This document shows positions 45,595 through 57,668 of a stretch of DNA of 64,000 nucleotides, in pieces. The number at the start of each line of letters is the position of its first letter. Within the stretch, counting starts at the first letter, position 1. The notes beneath the pieces are model-generated. The model worked only from the letters and a program-made list of their open reading frames with translations. It was not told where the DNA came from and searched no databases. Source of the stretch: Misgurnus anguillicaudatus (Eukaryota; Chordata; Actinopteri; Cypriniformes; Cobitidae); assembly GCF_027580225.2 (NCBI RefSeq), contig NC_073340.2, positions 34,119,001-34,183,000 of the forward strand, given 5' to 3'. A program made the translations under genes and the position numbers.

Positions 45595-46676
45595 AGGGAT
45601 AGTTTAGCCAAAAATTATATTAAACAAATGACTTACTCACCCGAAGCCGTCCGAGATGCATATCCATCATTATTCAGACAAACACATTTTCAGTTATTTT
45701 AGAAAATGTTTTATATCTTCCAGTTGCTAAACAGTAAAGTTACAGGGTCCAGCTCCTTCAGTCCAAAAAATGTGCATATAAAGAGTTTCGTTGCAAAACG
45801 AGATAACCACCGTTTTTTTAAATCTCGTTTTTTGGTTGTGCATTCCAATTAATTTCAATGCAACCGCAGTTGGTTTGTTTTGATTTAAACCTTCATAACT
45901 TAAAAACTACAGCTAAGTAGCACCATAAAACAAAATAATAACATGATAACATAATAATAAACATGTTTTGACAAAAATGTTAAAAAATGGATTTCTCTCG
46001 TTTTGCAACGAAACTCTTCATATATCCTTCCCATAAGAAATCCAAAAGGCTCCAGGTTGATAAATAAAGGTCTTCTGAGGGTAATCCGTGCAGTGTTGTT
46101 GTAGAAATATCCATATTTAAAACTTAATAAACGAAAATAACTAGCTTCCGGTAGCGCCACCATCTTAAACTCCTCTGTATTCAGGAGAGAGTATTAGCGT
46201 AGTGTACGCACTTGTCTTAGTGACGTATGACAAATGCGGAGGGTGAGGGCACAAAGCAGCAGCAGAGAAACCTCCGTAAACTGTGTACGCTCTCATCTTG
46301 AATGCGGAGGCGACTAAAATGGCTGCGTTATCGAAAGCTAGTTATTTTCGTTTATAAAGCTTCAAATATGGACACCTCTACAACAAAACGGTGCGGATCA
46401 CCCTCAGAAGGCCTTTGATTATCATCGTGGAGCTGTTTGAATTTCTTTGGAGAAGGATATATTGTGAAGGATATTTTGTGAAGCATGGATGCACATTTTT
46501 TGGACTTGAAGGACGTGGACCCCGTAACTTTACATTTGATTAACTAAAAGATCTAAAACATTTTCTAAAATAACTGAAAATGTGTTAGTCTGAAAAATTA
46601 TGGACATATGCATCCCGGACGGCTTCGAGGTGAGTAAATCATGGGTTTAATATCATTTTTGGCCGAATTATCCCTT
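45595..46676. mobile_element. AGGGATAGTTYRGCC foldback MITE, itself interrupted
   Basis: AGGGATAGTTTAGCCAAAAA and the right end TTTTTGGCCGAATTATCCCTT are inverted. It is a diverged relative of 20059-20627 with the same inner palindrome (GCTTCCGGTAGCGCCACCAT in one arm, decayed in the other). Comparison with 49287-50280 (TTGATTAATGTCATTAATG) locates the insertion, with TGA/TAA at the junctions. Element 45781-46018 sits within it. Confidence 0.88.
45781..46018. mobile_element. Innermost nested MITE (AAGAGTTTCGTTGCAAAACG)
   Basis: The 23-bp ends starting AAGAGTTTCGTTGCAAAACG are perfect inverted copies. CATATA flanks both sides (45775-45780 and 46019-46024). Its termini resemble those of the outermost family (AAGAGTTTGGTTCCAAAACG), so a small derivative appears to have landed, two levels down, inside a relative. 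Confidence 0.9.
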
Positions 46677-46889
46677 TAATGCCATTAATGTTTTTTTTTT
46701 TTCTCGTCATGAATTTTGCAGAAAAAAGCAGTTTTTATAATAAATCTTTGAAAATCTAATTATATAACTTAAAGATGCTATATGAAAGTTTGTTACAGAA
46801 AATAGTGGTTTTCATATTGTAGAAAACACATTTTTTACCCAAATTAGTCAAAATGGATTTTTTGCATTTTGGAACTAAGTTCTTCATAC

Positions 46890-47115
46890 ACATTTATACA
46901 AATGTCAATAGGTGTGGCATGTAAAAGAAGGTGCTGAAAATAACCACAGTTTAGTTCTGCTTTTCATCTTTAAAAAAACTGTTTCCAGGTCCAGCTGCAA
47001 GTGTTTAGCTGCCAGAAATGAGAAGAGAAGAAAGCAAAGAGAAGAGGAGAGAATCAAGCCTTCCAAAACAACGTACAACATAGCCTTAAAGTTCAGTAAA
47101 ACCACCAGAAGATGA
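46890..47115. other. Unassigned, acceptor-like motif with a basic frame
   Basis: A TTTCCAG acceptor-like motif at about 46989 precedes a Lys/Arg-rich plus frame that stops at 47115. It is not in phase with the candidate exon at 40720 and has no domain, so I do not call it. Confidence 0.25.
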
Positions 47116-47478
47116 TACAGTTCACCTAAAATATTTAGTCACCTTTATGTCATTATTCTTAATGGCCTGAAAATTTCATTTTGGGGTGAACTATTGCTTT
47201 ATGTGTTGGGCATATGACCGGTAAGAGTGTATGCTGCTTGGACACAATATTACATCTTTTGCCCAATTTAGCCTCTTTGGAAAAAAGTGTCTCCCAAATG
47301 CATAAGAAGAATGTAAATAACAAATGCAAACAAAAAATAAATCTGAGGTATAATGTAACACATTTTCTGGACCATTTTAGCAAACAACAAGCTCAAGGGA
47401 CATGAGTTGGTTAATCCGTAACACTGTCGTTTGTTCTCCATTATATCCTTTGCCTGAAGGCCTGATTGTAAAATGTTA

Positions 47479-47865
47479 GGGTGTTTTCACACCTAGTTCG
47501 TTTGAGCCCTCCAAACGCTCTGAGTACGGTTCGCTTTTGGGTTCTTTTGTGGTTCGATTTCTTTTTTATATGTGAAATCAATGAGGTCACGGTCCGCTTT
47601 GCGTGTCGTTTGGACATTGTATCAAAATCAACTGCTGCACAGAAAGCTGGGATCTGAGTTCTTATGAAGTTGTGATGTGAACAAGAAAGGGTCTGAGATC
47701 ACTTCAGTTCTGAAGAGGACCAAAAAAAGAACTGGGTCCTCTTTTGAGTCCACTATATTGTGAACACCAAAAGGACTGAGGTCACATTCAGCTAGTTCCT
47801 TTTCTGGTTCACTTTAAGTGAACTGGGTTTGGTTCTTTTAAAATGAACTATATGTGAAAACACCC
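47479..47865. mobile_element. Harbinger-like MITE (GGGTGTTTTCACACC ends), TTA duplication
   Basis: GGGTGTTTTCACACCTAGTT and the right end ATATGTGAAAACACCC are inverted. TTA flanks both sides (47476-47478 and 47866-47868). Repeated GGTTCGNTTT/AAAGAACC motifs fill the interior. It is 387 bp. Confidence 0.9.
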
Positions 47866-47869
47866 TTAA

Positions 47870-49286
47870 ACTAAATAAATGTTTTTCTCCAGCCGATGGA
47901 TGTTTTTGTTCTGTTCATATTTCCTTCATCCTGGAAATACACTTCCTCGGTCAGATCCGGTCAGAACTTTATCTGATCTTGTTGCAATTTAGTACCTCTA
48001 AAACACAACTGCAGCGAAATCCAACCAAGTGTGCAGTCAAGCAGCCCCGCGTGCAAATGCAAGCAGTCAAATGAAACACGGTGTAATTGCATTCTTGCAG
48101 CTCGTCTGCATGTTTATTATACGCTTGAGATATTTGCTTGCTTTGATTGTGTTTAACATTTCCATTAACCTTCAGAGTAGTATACTACGGTACTGAAATC
48201 TCCTGTTGGTTGTTTGTTGAGACGTGTTGTACTGGATTATCCCACAAAAGCAATTTACATGTGAGATCAAAAAAGTCTCTCTCTCTCTCTGGCCTTTATC
48301 TCAAAAAGGTTTAGGCTTCAGCTGTAAGTACATGTTGATGCCATTAAGCTTTACATTAACGGTATTGCACTGATGTTGTTTTCAAAATCAAAATTTTGTG
48401 CCTTTTGTGGTGTTATTGAGAAGAACTTGTTCCACACTTCCTGAATTTTGTTTATCTGTCATAAAAATAATGCCACATTTTAAAACTCTAAATAGCTCAT
48501 CAGAATGGTTTTAAATGCACTACCCAAAAAACTATGTCAGAAACAGCACTGAATCATTGTGTCTGCAGAATTTAGTGGAAACAATAAAAATGTTTGTATA
48601 TTCTCTGTGAAATGAAGTGTCAGCTTTTTTTGAAAAAGAAAAACAGTGGCATGCTCTTTGTGCATGGGTCAGAAATGGATTAGGATTCATTTATTCGGGA
48701 GCTGGATTATGGAAATCCTGAGTCTGCTCTGACGACAGTCACGAGAAAGTGGCAGAAACAATGAAGGTTTCTGTTGCATTGCACTGACAGCAGCAGTCAT
48801 AACAATAGCACTCACATTCCTGACATGGTCAACATAGATTAGAGGCGGAACACAAGAGATCCATATATCCATCCATTCCCACCAAATCAGACGGAATTCT
48901 GGAAATGATGACATCACGATCAACAATTAGTCAATCAGGGGCTAAGAATGAAAGCGATGCAGTTTTGTTTTTAAGAACTCAAAAAGGGGTTAAGAGATAC
49001 CGTACCGTCAACTGTGTGGTTACCATCCTATATTTAAAAAATTTCAACAGAATAAATAAACGAATTTTTGGGTGAACTATCGCTTTAGGTCACGAGGAAA
49101 GGAACACGTATGAAATAATAAAAGTGGATGAAATCTTCTTAAGAATAAAATAAATTATATAACAATGTACAATTCCTGTTATTATATAATGTAATGTTAT
49201 ATAATACAACACAATGCAAATTAAAATTAAATAATATAATAAAATTCACTTATTAGTCTAAGGAAAGGTAAACACGGGGTAAAAAT
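47870..49286. other. Mostly unique AT-rich sequence
   Basis: No bounded element is visible except a fragment of the AAAGGGATAGTTCACCC family ending at about 49085 and an AT-rich patch (49150-49260). A 79-codon minus frame at 48687-48926 lacks splice and domain support. Confidence 0.35.
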
Positions 49287-50280
49287 GAAGCGTTTGGTTC
49301 CTTAACGCAACAAATGCCATAAAAAAAGTAGTTACCGCCAAAATCAGTTTATATCAGGTCAGTATTTAAAAGTAAATTCTTAATTTTATGTAAAATCCAA
49401 TATCTGCCATGTTATTCTGTCATCTTTTCTCCCTTTTTTCCCCAAAACGCAATAAAGGCCACTTCTCCTTTTCCACAGAATGCAATAAATTCGCTAAAGA
49501 AATTACAGCGCACCATTCCACGCATTGTAAATAACAATGGCAGCACATTGAATACACACAGACTCCTAGTTTTCCTCATCTACTTTGTACTTCGTGATCA
49601 ACAAACAAACAAAAACAAAATAATACTTCGATGGCTTTGATAAACCTGTGGTGGTTTTCTGTGACGGGAAAGAAACTTAAGCCATCAAAATCGAATAATT
49701 ATGTGAGAGGCACTCGTGAGACAAAAAAATGCCTGCTGTTGTTTGTTCTCCCGACAGCATCAAGCTTCTGTCATGCTTACACATTGACCCCAGAGGATCT
49801 TATGAAAAACTTTCCATTATTTTACGCAACGAAAATCGAGCAGGACCAAAACATTTTACAGCTGATCGCTGTGAAAAAATGTTAAGCGACAACGTCCTAT
49901 AACCACAGCAATGACAGTGTTCTTAATATGACAAAGTAAGTGTATTGATTAATGTCATTAATGTTTAATCGGTGTATAACACTAGTCAACTAAATGAATA
50001 TAACATGGCAAAGATGAATGCACATTTATAGATTGATTCAATAGATTTATAGCATTTAAAAAAAAAAACTTGTCATGGATTTATTGCATTTTGTGGAAAA
50101 AAATAATTAGTTTTTATAATAAATCTTTGAAAATCAAATTATGGATTTGAATTTTTTATGTTTTTATAACCTAAAGATGCTATGTGAAAGTTTGTATCTT
50201 GTCACTTGCTTGTTATAGAAAACACGTTTTTACTGAAATTAGTCAAAATGGATTTATTGCATTTTGGAACCAAACTCTTC
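49287..50280. mobile_element. GTTTGGTTCC-family element, uninterrupted copy
   Basis: The left end GAAGCGTTTGGTTCC and the right end GGAACCAAACTCTTC are inverted. This roughly 1-kb copy supplies the empty-site sequence that proves the nesting in 44212-46885. It has no long frame and no transposase motif. Confidence 0.85.
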
Positions 50281-50357
50281 AAATTTACTAAATGGTTTAG
50301 GAGGAAACTATTCCAGCAGTAAATGGTAGCTGTAAAACTCTGAAACACACCCACAAA

Positions 50358-50467
<110 letters not shown>

Positions 50468-50639
50468 TCACAAAATCTAACCTTGGGCAAGAAAAGTCAG
50501 TCCAATATTATTTCTCTTCATTACAAACCACAAGCCCAGCCTCTTTCTGTGTATTATTTTATCTGCCTGCTTTCATCCTTCTATCATTAAATGATGTGCT
50601 GCTGATGGTCTTCTTTTGTAAGCCTGTGTGGGAATAAAA

Positions 50640-51230
50640 TCTAACCAGCTAATTTAAATGTGCCAGATACTCCAAAAATAGGTTTCATTAGGGTTGATTT
50701 TTAATTCTGTTCTTATCTTACAGTATTAATATGAAAGGCTTACATAAGACACACTTTAACCAGCACTAACCATTCTGTCGTAAAAACACAACACAAACTT
50801 AACTCAGAACTGATTTCATAACCTCTTTCCTTTCCTGTTACTGCAGGGCTTTTAAACCTGGCGTAACAACGGCCTTTTACTTTCTGCATGTACGTATATT
50901 TTCCCGAATGTATATAATGCATAAAGCAAACATATAGTATGTGCATCTTATGTATAACAACCTCAACTGTATTTACAGCCATATTACTAAGAGCAGTTTA
51001 CATTGAGTCATGTTTAAACAAGTCATGTCCTGTCTGGTTTGTTATCTTCTGGTGAGATCAGAGAAGTCAGCATAGGAAGTGATGCAATTTGGCTCTTTCA
51101 TTTTTTTAATCCTTCATTAGAGACGCACCTCAATGGCCCTGCTCCAAACCCAGATGAGCTGTCTTGCTTGTCTATGGACAAGCATGTATTTACAATATCA
51201 TGCATTTACAGTATTTATAGCACTAACAGT
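50640..51230. other. Unassigned sequence
   Basis: No repeat ends or splice-supported exons were recognised between the TG array and the interrupted SINE. Confidence 0.35.
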
Positions 51231-51235
51231 AATAA

Positions 51236-52230
51236 TTGGTAGAGCATTGCTAGAATTGCAAATATCATAGGTTTATTCCCTTAGTAAACTAAAATGTCTC
51301 ATTGCACTTTAAAGGACAAGTCAATTTTCTTAAAAAAAAAAATCCAGATAATTTACTAACTACTATGTCATCCAAAATGTTGATGTCTTTCTTTGTTCAG
51401 TCAAGAAGAAATTATGTTTTTTGAGGAAAACATTCCAGGATATTTTTCATTTTAATGGCTTTAATGGACCCCAATACTTAACCGTTTTAATGCAGTTTAA
51501 AATTGCAATTGCAAAGGATTTTAAACAATCTCAAATGAGGCATAAGCGTCTTATCTAGCAAAATTATTGCCATTTTTGGCAAAAAATAAATAAATATTAT
51601 GCACTTTTAAACCACAACTCCTCGTCTTCCTCCGGTCCTGTGATGCGCCAGCGCGACCTCACATAATACGTCACTACGTCAAGACGTCACTGATGACGTA
51701 TCAAAACTACGCCCCAGTGTTTACAAGTGTGGAGAATGAGGACCGTTCTGACGTTGTTGTATGTAGAATGATACGCAAATGTGCGTTTAATATATGTAAC
51801 ACGTGACCTTTCGACATCATTACGCAATTACGCGAGGTCGCGCTGGCTCGTCGCACAGCCGGATGAAATAGAGGGTTAAAAGTGCATATTTTTGATTTTT
51901 CTTGCCAAAATGGACAATCGTTTCGCTAGATAAGACCCTTATGCATTTGGAATCAAGTTGAGTCCTTTGAAGCTGCGTTGAAGCTGCAATTTTAAACTGC
52001 ATTAAAACTGTTAAGTATTGGGGTCCATTAAAGTCCATTAAATTGAGGAAAATCCTGGAATGTTTTCCTCAAAAAAATATAATTTCTTCTCGACTGAACA
52101 AAGAAAGACATCAACATCCCGGATGACACGGTGGCGAGCAAACCATCCGGATTTTTTTTTTTTAAGAAAATTGACTAATCCTTTAAGTCACTTTGGATAA
52201 AGTGTATCTGCCAAATGCATAAATATACTG
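51236..52230 (+). repeat. tRNA-derived SINE split by an 878-bp foldback
   Basis: The head (TTGGTAGAGCATTGCTAGAA, then ATAGGTTTATTCCC as a decayed B-box) is followed by TTGCACTTTAA. The tail GTCACTTTGGATAAAGTGTA TCTGCCAAATGCATAAATAT resumes only after 52186. Removing 51313-52186 joins CACTTTAA to GTCACTTTGG, the normal SINE body sequence. Confidence 0.85.
51309..52186. mobile_element. Very long foldback transposon with about 320-bp arms, TTAA TSD
   Basis: The left arm starts AGGACAAGTCAATTTTCTTA and the right arm ends in its near-complement, TAAGAAAATTGACTAATCCT. Matching continues inward for about 320 bp (for example ATGTCTTTCTTTGTTCAGTC and AATGGACCCCAATACTTAAC on both). TTAA borders both sides. 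The GC-richer loop (51640-51860) also contains CGCAATTACGCGAGGTCGCG-like sequence. No coding is seen. Confidence 0.92.
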
Positions 52231-53155
52231 TATGTGTAACAAACTCGGCTAGTTATAAAGTATGTTATAAAGTAAATATTTTTTAGCTATACAAACTATT
52301 GCAGCTATACAAGCTTACAAGCATCTTTTATTGTTATTGTCAAGTCGAGATTAATTAAAAAATACACTTCAAGTGGTTTCACAATATATAATTCAATTAA
52401 GCTCTGTTAATAGGAATCTATTTAGTGCTAAATGTAATTTAGTCAGTTGCAATTCCTACAAAGTAATTTGGGATGTTATTCCAGTTAAATGAAATGAAAA
52501 CAAGCATAACAACCACACCAAAAAAAAACAAACAGTTAAACCGTTATCTTCCGTTGATGGGCAGGTGGCGTCTTATCTGCATTCGTGCCCTTTGGGTCAT
52601 GCAACAGAAGCAGACTTCAATGTAATGTGATAGTAAGCATGGACCCACCCATTTTGGACCTTTTCCTGCTTTATATTCTGGATGTAAACAAACACTTAAC
52701 ACACACACAGCAAGGATGCCATTGTGTGTGTAATGTGTATACGTAAGTGCATGTGCTTAAGAGAGGAAGACGCAGCGTTTCCGATGCCTCGGGCGGCCGA
52801 TTCACTGGCCTGTGCAGACAGACGTGACAGAAAATCATTTCAGAACCGATGAGCTTCAAAAGGTGAAGAGCCGCTGTAAATAAATCTAGCTGGAATCTAT
52901 CTGCTCACTGCGTGGAGTTCATGAAGACTTGGGGAAAAAAACCCTGAAACTATTTCACCTCAGTTAGAGGACCATTATTTGTTTTCATGGTTCAATAAAC
53001 GGTGTAATACACGCTCAGTTTCACTGGTGGTCAGTGATATAGTATTGATTGGTAAATGGACGCTTGAATTTCAAGTGTCGCCAGTGTATTGATTAAACTA
53101 TCGATATTCCAGCTTAGCCAATGAAAATGCTATGAAAGAAAAAAAGAAAGGCAAA
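52231..53155. other. Unassigned sequence
   Basis: This stretch lies between two SINEs and contains no definable element. Around 52560-52960 the composition is less AT-rich, but no exon with paired splice sites is evident. Confidence 0.35.
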
Positions 53156-53290
53156 TTTACATGCATTTGGCAGATGCTTTTATACAAAGTGACTTACGGT
53201 ACACATTATCGCTATATGTGTGTTCCATGGGTGTTGAACCTATGACCTTTGTGGTTCTAGTGCAAAGCTCACCAATTGAGCTCATGAACA
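53156..53290 (-). repeat. Near-complete tRNA-derived SINE, minus orientation
   Basis: On the minus strand the A-box side (GAGCTCAATTGGTGAGCTTT), the B-box side (ATAGGTTCAACACCC) and the tail (GTAAGTCACTTTGTATAAAA, GCATCTGCCAAATGCATG) follow in normal order. It is the best-preserved copy of the family here. Confidence 0.85.
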
Positions 53291-53299
53291 CAACATGAT

Positions 53300-53675
53300 G
53301 TGGGGTAAAATTTAGCTGGTTAGCATCACCAACAAGCTCATACGGGAAAATACCACACCTAAACCAAAAGACATCTTTATCTATTCAGTCCTTCAAAACT
53401 AGCAAATCATATAAATCACAGGTACTAGTGAAGAACAGAATTGTTGATTTATCTCAGTTTGGATCAGATCTGCATAAAGACCTGCTGGATGTCTGAATTA
53501 TAATGCAAATCAAGGGCAAAGTTACATGAGGCTGGTTTGATTTAGTTGACCATTAAACTCTCAACAAGTGCACAGACAGCAGAAACAGAAGACATGCATC
53601 ATTGAGTTATCATTTCTGCTGAAGTGTTAAAAAGGTGCCTGGTGAAAATTAGATGAGGTCTTTTTAAAAGCAATT
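53300..53675. other. Unassigned sequence
   Basis: No repeat ends or exon signals were seen. Confidence 0.35.
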
Positions 53676-53680
53676 GTTAA

Positions 53681-53910
53681 GGGGCAATTCACATTTCGCG
53701 TTTAAACGCAACATGGAAAACGCAACCACACCGCTTTTTTATTTCTTTTCAACATGCTTTCCGATGCTGAAATCTGAAAAGTTGAAGTATTTTCAACTCA
53801 CTGCAGCGTCAACGCGCCTGGAGTTGCGTTGTTTTCTATTTGAGCGCACTTGCCGCACGTCTAAAATAACGTATTTGCGAGCACAAAAAAGGCAAAATGC
53901 GAATCGCCCC
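53681..53910. mobile_element. Harbinger-like MITE (GGGGCAATTCACATTTCGCG), TAA duplication
   Basis: GGGGCAATTCACATTTCGCG and the right end AAATGCGAATCGCCCC are inverted. TAA flanks both sides (53678-53680 and 53911-53913). A 79-codon frame crossing it is chance. A relative lies at 58582-58805. Confidence 0.9.
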
Positions 53911-54257
53911 TAACCTGTTTATATATTTCGCAGCCCGGTTTTTAATAATCAGGTTCATAATTGATTAAAAGAATGCAATAAATAAATCACAAAATGTGCA
54001 TACAGAAGTCCAATAATAACTACACTTAAACATTAAAGTGACTTTTTTTAGTCAAGGCCAGAGGAGACAAAATTACCCAAATGCAGTTTTGAAGATTCGA
54101 AAAAAATGTGGCATTATATCTAAAGATTCCTGCATGTTTTTATTTTTTTATCTTAACCATGATTATTGTTATGGGTCCATGTTAAAGGAAAACACCACCA
54201 TTTTCCAATATTTTACTATGTTCTTACCTCACCTTAGACAAATGAATACATGCCGAT

Positions 54258-55230
54258 CAGGGTTTCCCACAGAAAATGTGTCAGTTAAGGTAGTAGGGTT
54301 GGGCGTGTGGATGGTGCTGGGGGCGTGGCAATCAAAGGGGCGGGCGTACGCGTCATGATGAAAATGAAAATATTTTATAAAAAACACTCAAATAAAACTT
54401 AATTTGGAAGAAACTATGACAGACAATGAACACATACTAAATTATTAATGAATTAAATGCTTTTAACAGATACCTCTAACGGGAATAGCTGCATGATGAA
54501 GTAAAACTAAAGGGTTAATAAACACAAACTTTTAATAAACACAAACTGAAGCAGATGTTGTAGAACGTCTGGCGAATGATGATAGATAGCGCGAAGATTG
54601 TAAAAACTGATTATTTCCCATTATTAATTACATTATCTTAACTACTGTAGCATGTAAATAATGCACATAAATAAAGTGAGCAAGAGCGCTCAACAATTAT
54701 ATCTAATCAAACGTGCAACCTAGCTAGCAGGTTTTTCAAACAACAAAATCACCAGCGAACTTACTTTAAATTTGCAAGAACTATCGACTAATACAATAAC
54801 AGTCTTAAATAAACCTAAAACATAAGTCCACTTACAGTTCTCACGGACACGCGTTTTAGCAACTGGCTATCCTCCAGACAGTGACGGACCATTTCGGCCG
54901 TGTGGCGCGCGTGCATGCTCGCGGTGTGAAGCATGTCCGCGCTATTCTCCGAAATGTTTTTTCAACTGGCTAGTTATCCTCCAGTCAGTGACGGACCACG
55001 TCTTTCTCTCATTTCGGCCATGTGGCGCACATGCCCACTTGCAGTGTGAAGCGCGTACGCGCTATTTTCCAAGATGCACTTGATGGCCTTTTGTGCAGCA
55101 TTTTTTTTTTTTTTTGGACGACCTAGTTAAGGCGGTACATCTTTTTTCAAATCGTGCACTTTTGATCTTTGTGCAGCGCCTCGTGGATGTGTTGGCATTT
55201 GGGCTAGCCCCATTCATTCCTATTGCTCCA
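54258..55230. mobile_element. Probable hAT fragment (CAGGGTTTCCCACAGAAAA end)
   Basis: CAGGGTTTCCCACAGAAAAT is a common fish hAT terminus. GC-rich sequence with a tandem duplication follows, but no matching right end is visible, so the extent is only approximate. Confidence 0.5.
54860..55076. repeat. Two tandem units of about 103-115 bp
   Basis: The unit beginning CAACTGGCTATCCTCCAGAC and running through GTGACGGACCA, ATTTCGGCC, TGTGGCGCGC and GCGCTATTCTCC is repeated immediately from 54963, with about 15% divergence and a small insertion. Confidence 0.85.
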
Positions 55231-55299
55231 AACAGGGATGAATTTAGAAGCCACAAAACACTTCCATGTTTTCCCTATTTAAAGACTGTCACATGAGAA

Positions 55300-57338
55300 G
55301 TAACACAAGTATGTATGGTGACACAAAATAAAACATTTGTTTGGAGCCATACACTGTAAACCCAAACAGTACAATGTACTCATTTAAAACGAGTGAACTG
55401 AACTCAAAACTGTGAAAATGTTTATTAAACTTAAAATTTGTATGTGTTTTCAACAAGTTCCGTAACTTCTGTAAGGTCACTCATTTTAGCAGCTAAAAAC
55501 ATGATGCCGTTATGATATGAAGATCATTTAAGGCAAAGCAACAACTTTCATAATCATCTTATGTAATCATAATCACATTTTCTCTTGAACTGCCCAACCT
55601 TTCAGGCTGCAATCATCTTACATTCAGTCCCACTGTTTGATTTGAGGTTTTACTTGTGGTTAGTTTTCAAGAAAAACAAACAAACCCACAACTTGCAGTC
55701 CTATAGATACTCAAACACAAAACAGTTGTGGTCGGGGATTTTTTTGGTCAGTTTATCCTTCACTAAGACAATGTGAATGACTAATATAGACTTATAAAAC
55801 CATGTTCTCATTTACTAATTTATAAAAACATATAACCTTGATATCTTTAGTATTGACTGAGTAAAATCATGTCAAAGATTGAAATGAATGAAATCAAACT
55901 TTGGTGGTTCTAATGACTTTAACCTGGAATTTATTAAAAATGATAATGAAAAATATAAAAACATTTTTAAGATGCTTCTTTTAGAATTCCTAAAGATACA
56001 TAAAAAAATAAAAGTTTTGTAAACATACAATTTGGAATACGGATTATAAAAATTAATTAAATGAATGTTGATAACGTATAAGGCCGAATAACTTGGTCTT
56101 TAGAGCTCACATAACACACGCTGTTTCTGATTATCTCATGCTAATCTTGAGTACCTATAGAGTAGTTTTACATCCTTCATATATCCAAAGAGTCTTTAGT
56201 TTTATCAGATTTATAAAAAACAGATCAGCATTACAGATCTTTTCTGAATAAACCGAGCTCCTGGGGGTGTACCGCGGGCGGAGCGAATCAGAGCAAGCAA
56301 CACACACAAATCATTATCCCACTATCTCGGGATAACTTATAATTCACTACATGTACGTGTCATTTACATTATCTGCACTTACGATCGCCAACAAAACAAA
56401 CACATTTGATGCAGTTTTATTACCACCTGTGACTCATGACCCGGTTGGGATCGCCCAATTTCAATGAAAGCTTTAAACAAACACACACGCACAACTCCGC
56501 TGCTACCCAGGATAAGCAAACTATATCCAATCTTTCCATCACGCTGGGTTCTTTGGAAAGCGTCGCAAGCTGAAATTTCCCTCAAAAACAACAACAACAC
56601 ACTTCTTTGGTGACGCTGATTTCATGTCAGCTCTTGGTTGGTGTGTGCGTGCGCCGCTATTCCAGGTAAAGTGCCCATATAAGGACTTCCACTGCAAATT
56701 GCCCATAAAAGAAATAGAGCAAGATTGTTACGTATGAATCTGTCATGTTCGAAAAAAACTTTTTAAAAGCCTGGTGAAGTGCATTCTGCAGAAAAACTTG
56801 CACGCATTTTGGACACTTTGCCTATGTAACTTGGTAAATCTGAGCAAACTCTGAGACAGTATGGAGATCTCTCCAAAAACTCACACACAAGATGCCTAAA
56901 TTCTGCTTCTCAGGAGCAAAATCTGAAAACAGAAAGCAACAGCCCACATTTATTCTCCATTTAATCTCATTGCTAAGAAACAATCTGTGATTTTACTTTC
57001 CTGTGGGGAGTCGTGCCTAACTTCATGCTTTACCAATCCCACACAAATAAAAGCCATCCTTAAAATTTCTCTTCATCTGTCGAGAATAAAATCTCCAAGC
57101 AGTCTCTCTGAGTTTCAACACTTTATCTCCAATTGTGGATTTCAGGGGTACAGGAATAAGCTAAAATGAACAGCAACATCCACTTCAATCAGTTCAACAC
57201 TGCACTGAGAAACAATAAGCAAGAACTGCACTTGTGTGGGCTCATATAGTGGGCTGAAAATTACACCTCATACTGTTTGAAACGACGGAACTTCACGAGG
57301 TTTGCAGGAGACACACCCGATGGTTTACTTAACCTCGG
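55300..57338. other. Mostly unassigned AT-rich sequence
   Basis: No bounded element was found. A GC-richer patch at 56250-56660 ends at a donor-like TTCCAG|GTAAAG (56669), and could be a promoter-proximal leader exon on the plus strand, but nothing else supports it. Frames here have no domain. Confidence 0.3.
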
Positions 57339-57570
57339 TTCCAGACCATAGACTGTATAAAACATGGACGTAGTGTCTGTGACGTCACCCATAGGTTTCT
57401 GAAGATCATTTTGAAGCCCGGCAAGCCGTCACCAACTTGGCAGTGCGTCACTCGTGGATAACCGAAAATGAGCAAAGAATCAGATAGTAGGTGGAGCTGA
57501 GGTGCCTGGTTGCACCTAGCTCAAGTGGCCACGCCCCAAATTACTTTAAACTTTGAGGCTTAATATAATT

Positions 57571-57591
57571 CACACACACACACACACACAC
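57571..57591. repeat. CA dinucleotide microsatellite
   Basis: About ten CA units lie inside the CATAGAC-family element. Confidence 0.92.
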
Positions 57592-57668
57592 CAAATTAGC
57601 TATATAGACCAAAAACACTTTTTGTACCAGGCTGTAAACATACAAGTTGGGCATTTTAACATGGGGGT

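Larger units (their letters stand above)
44212..46885. mobile_element. GTTTGGTTCCAAAACG-family element split by two insertions
   Basis: The left end GAAAGAGTTTGGTTCCAAAA and the right end TTTTGGAACTAAGTTCTTC are inverted. The family's uninterrupted copy is 49287-50280, and colinear pieces (CCTAGTTTTCCT, TTCGTGATCAACAAACAAAC, GACCCCAGGGGATCTTATGA, GTGTTCTTAATATGACAAAG) show that this copy has been broken by 44649-45419 and 45595-46676. No protein is encoded. Confidence 0.88.

Noticed and set aside
46912..47115. Basic frame after an acceptor-like TTTCCAG
   Set aside because: Out of phase with the upstream candidate exon, and no donor or homology supports it.
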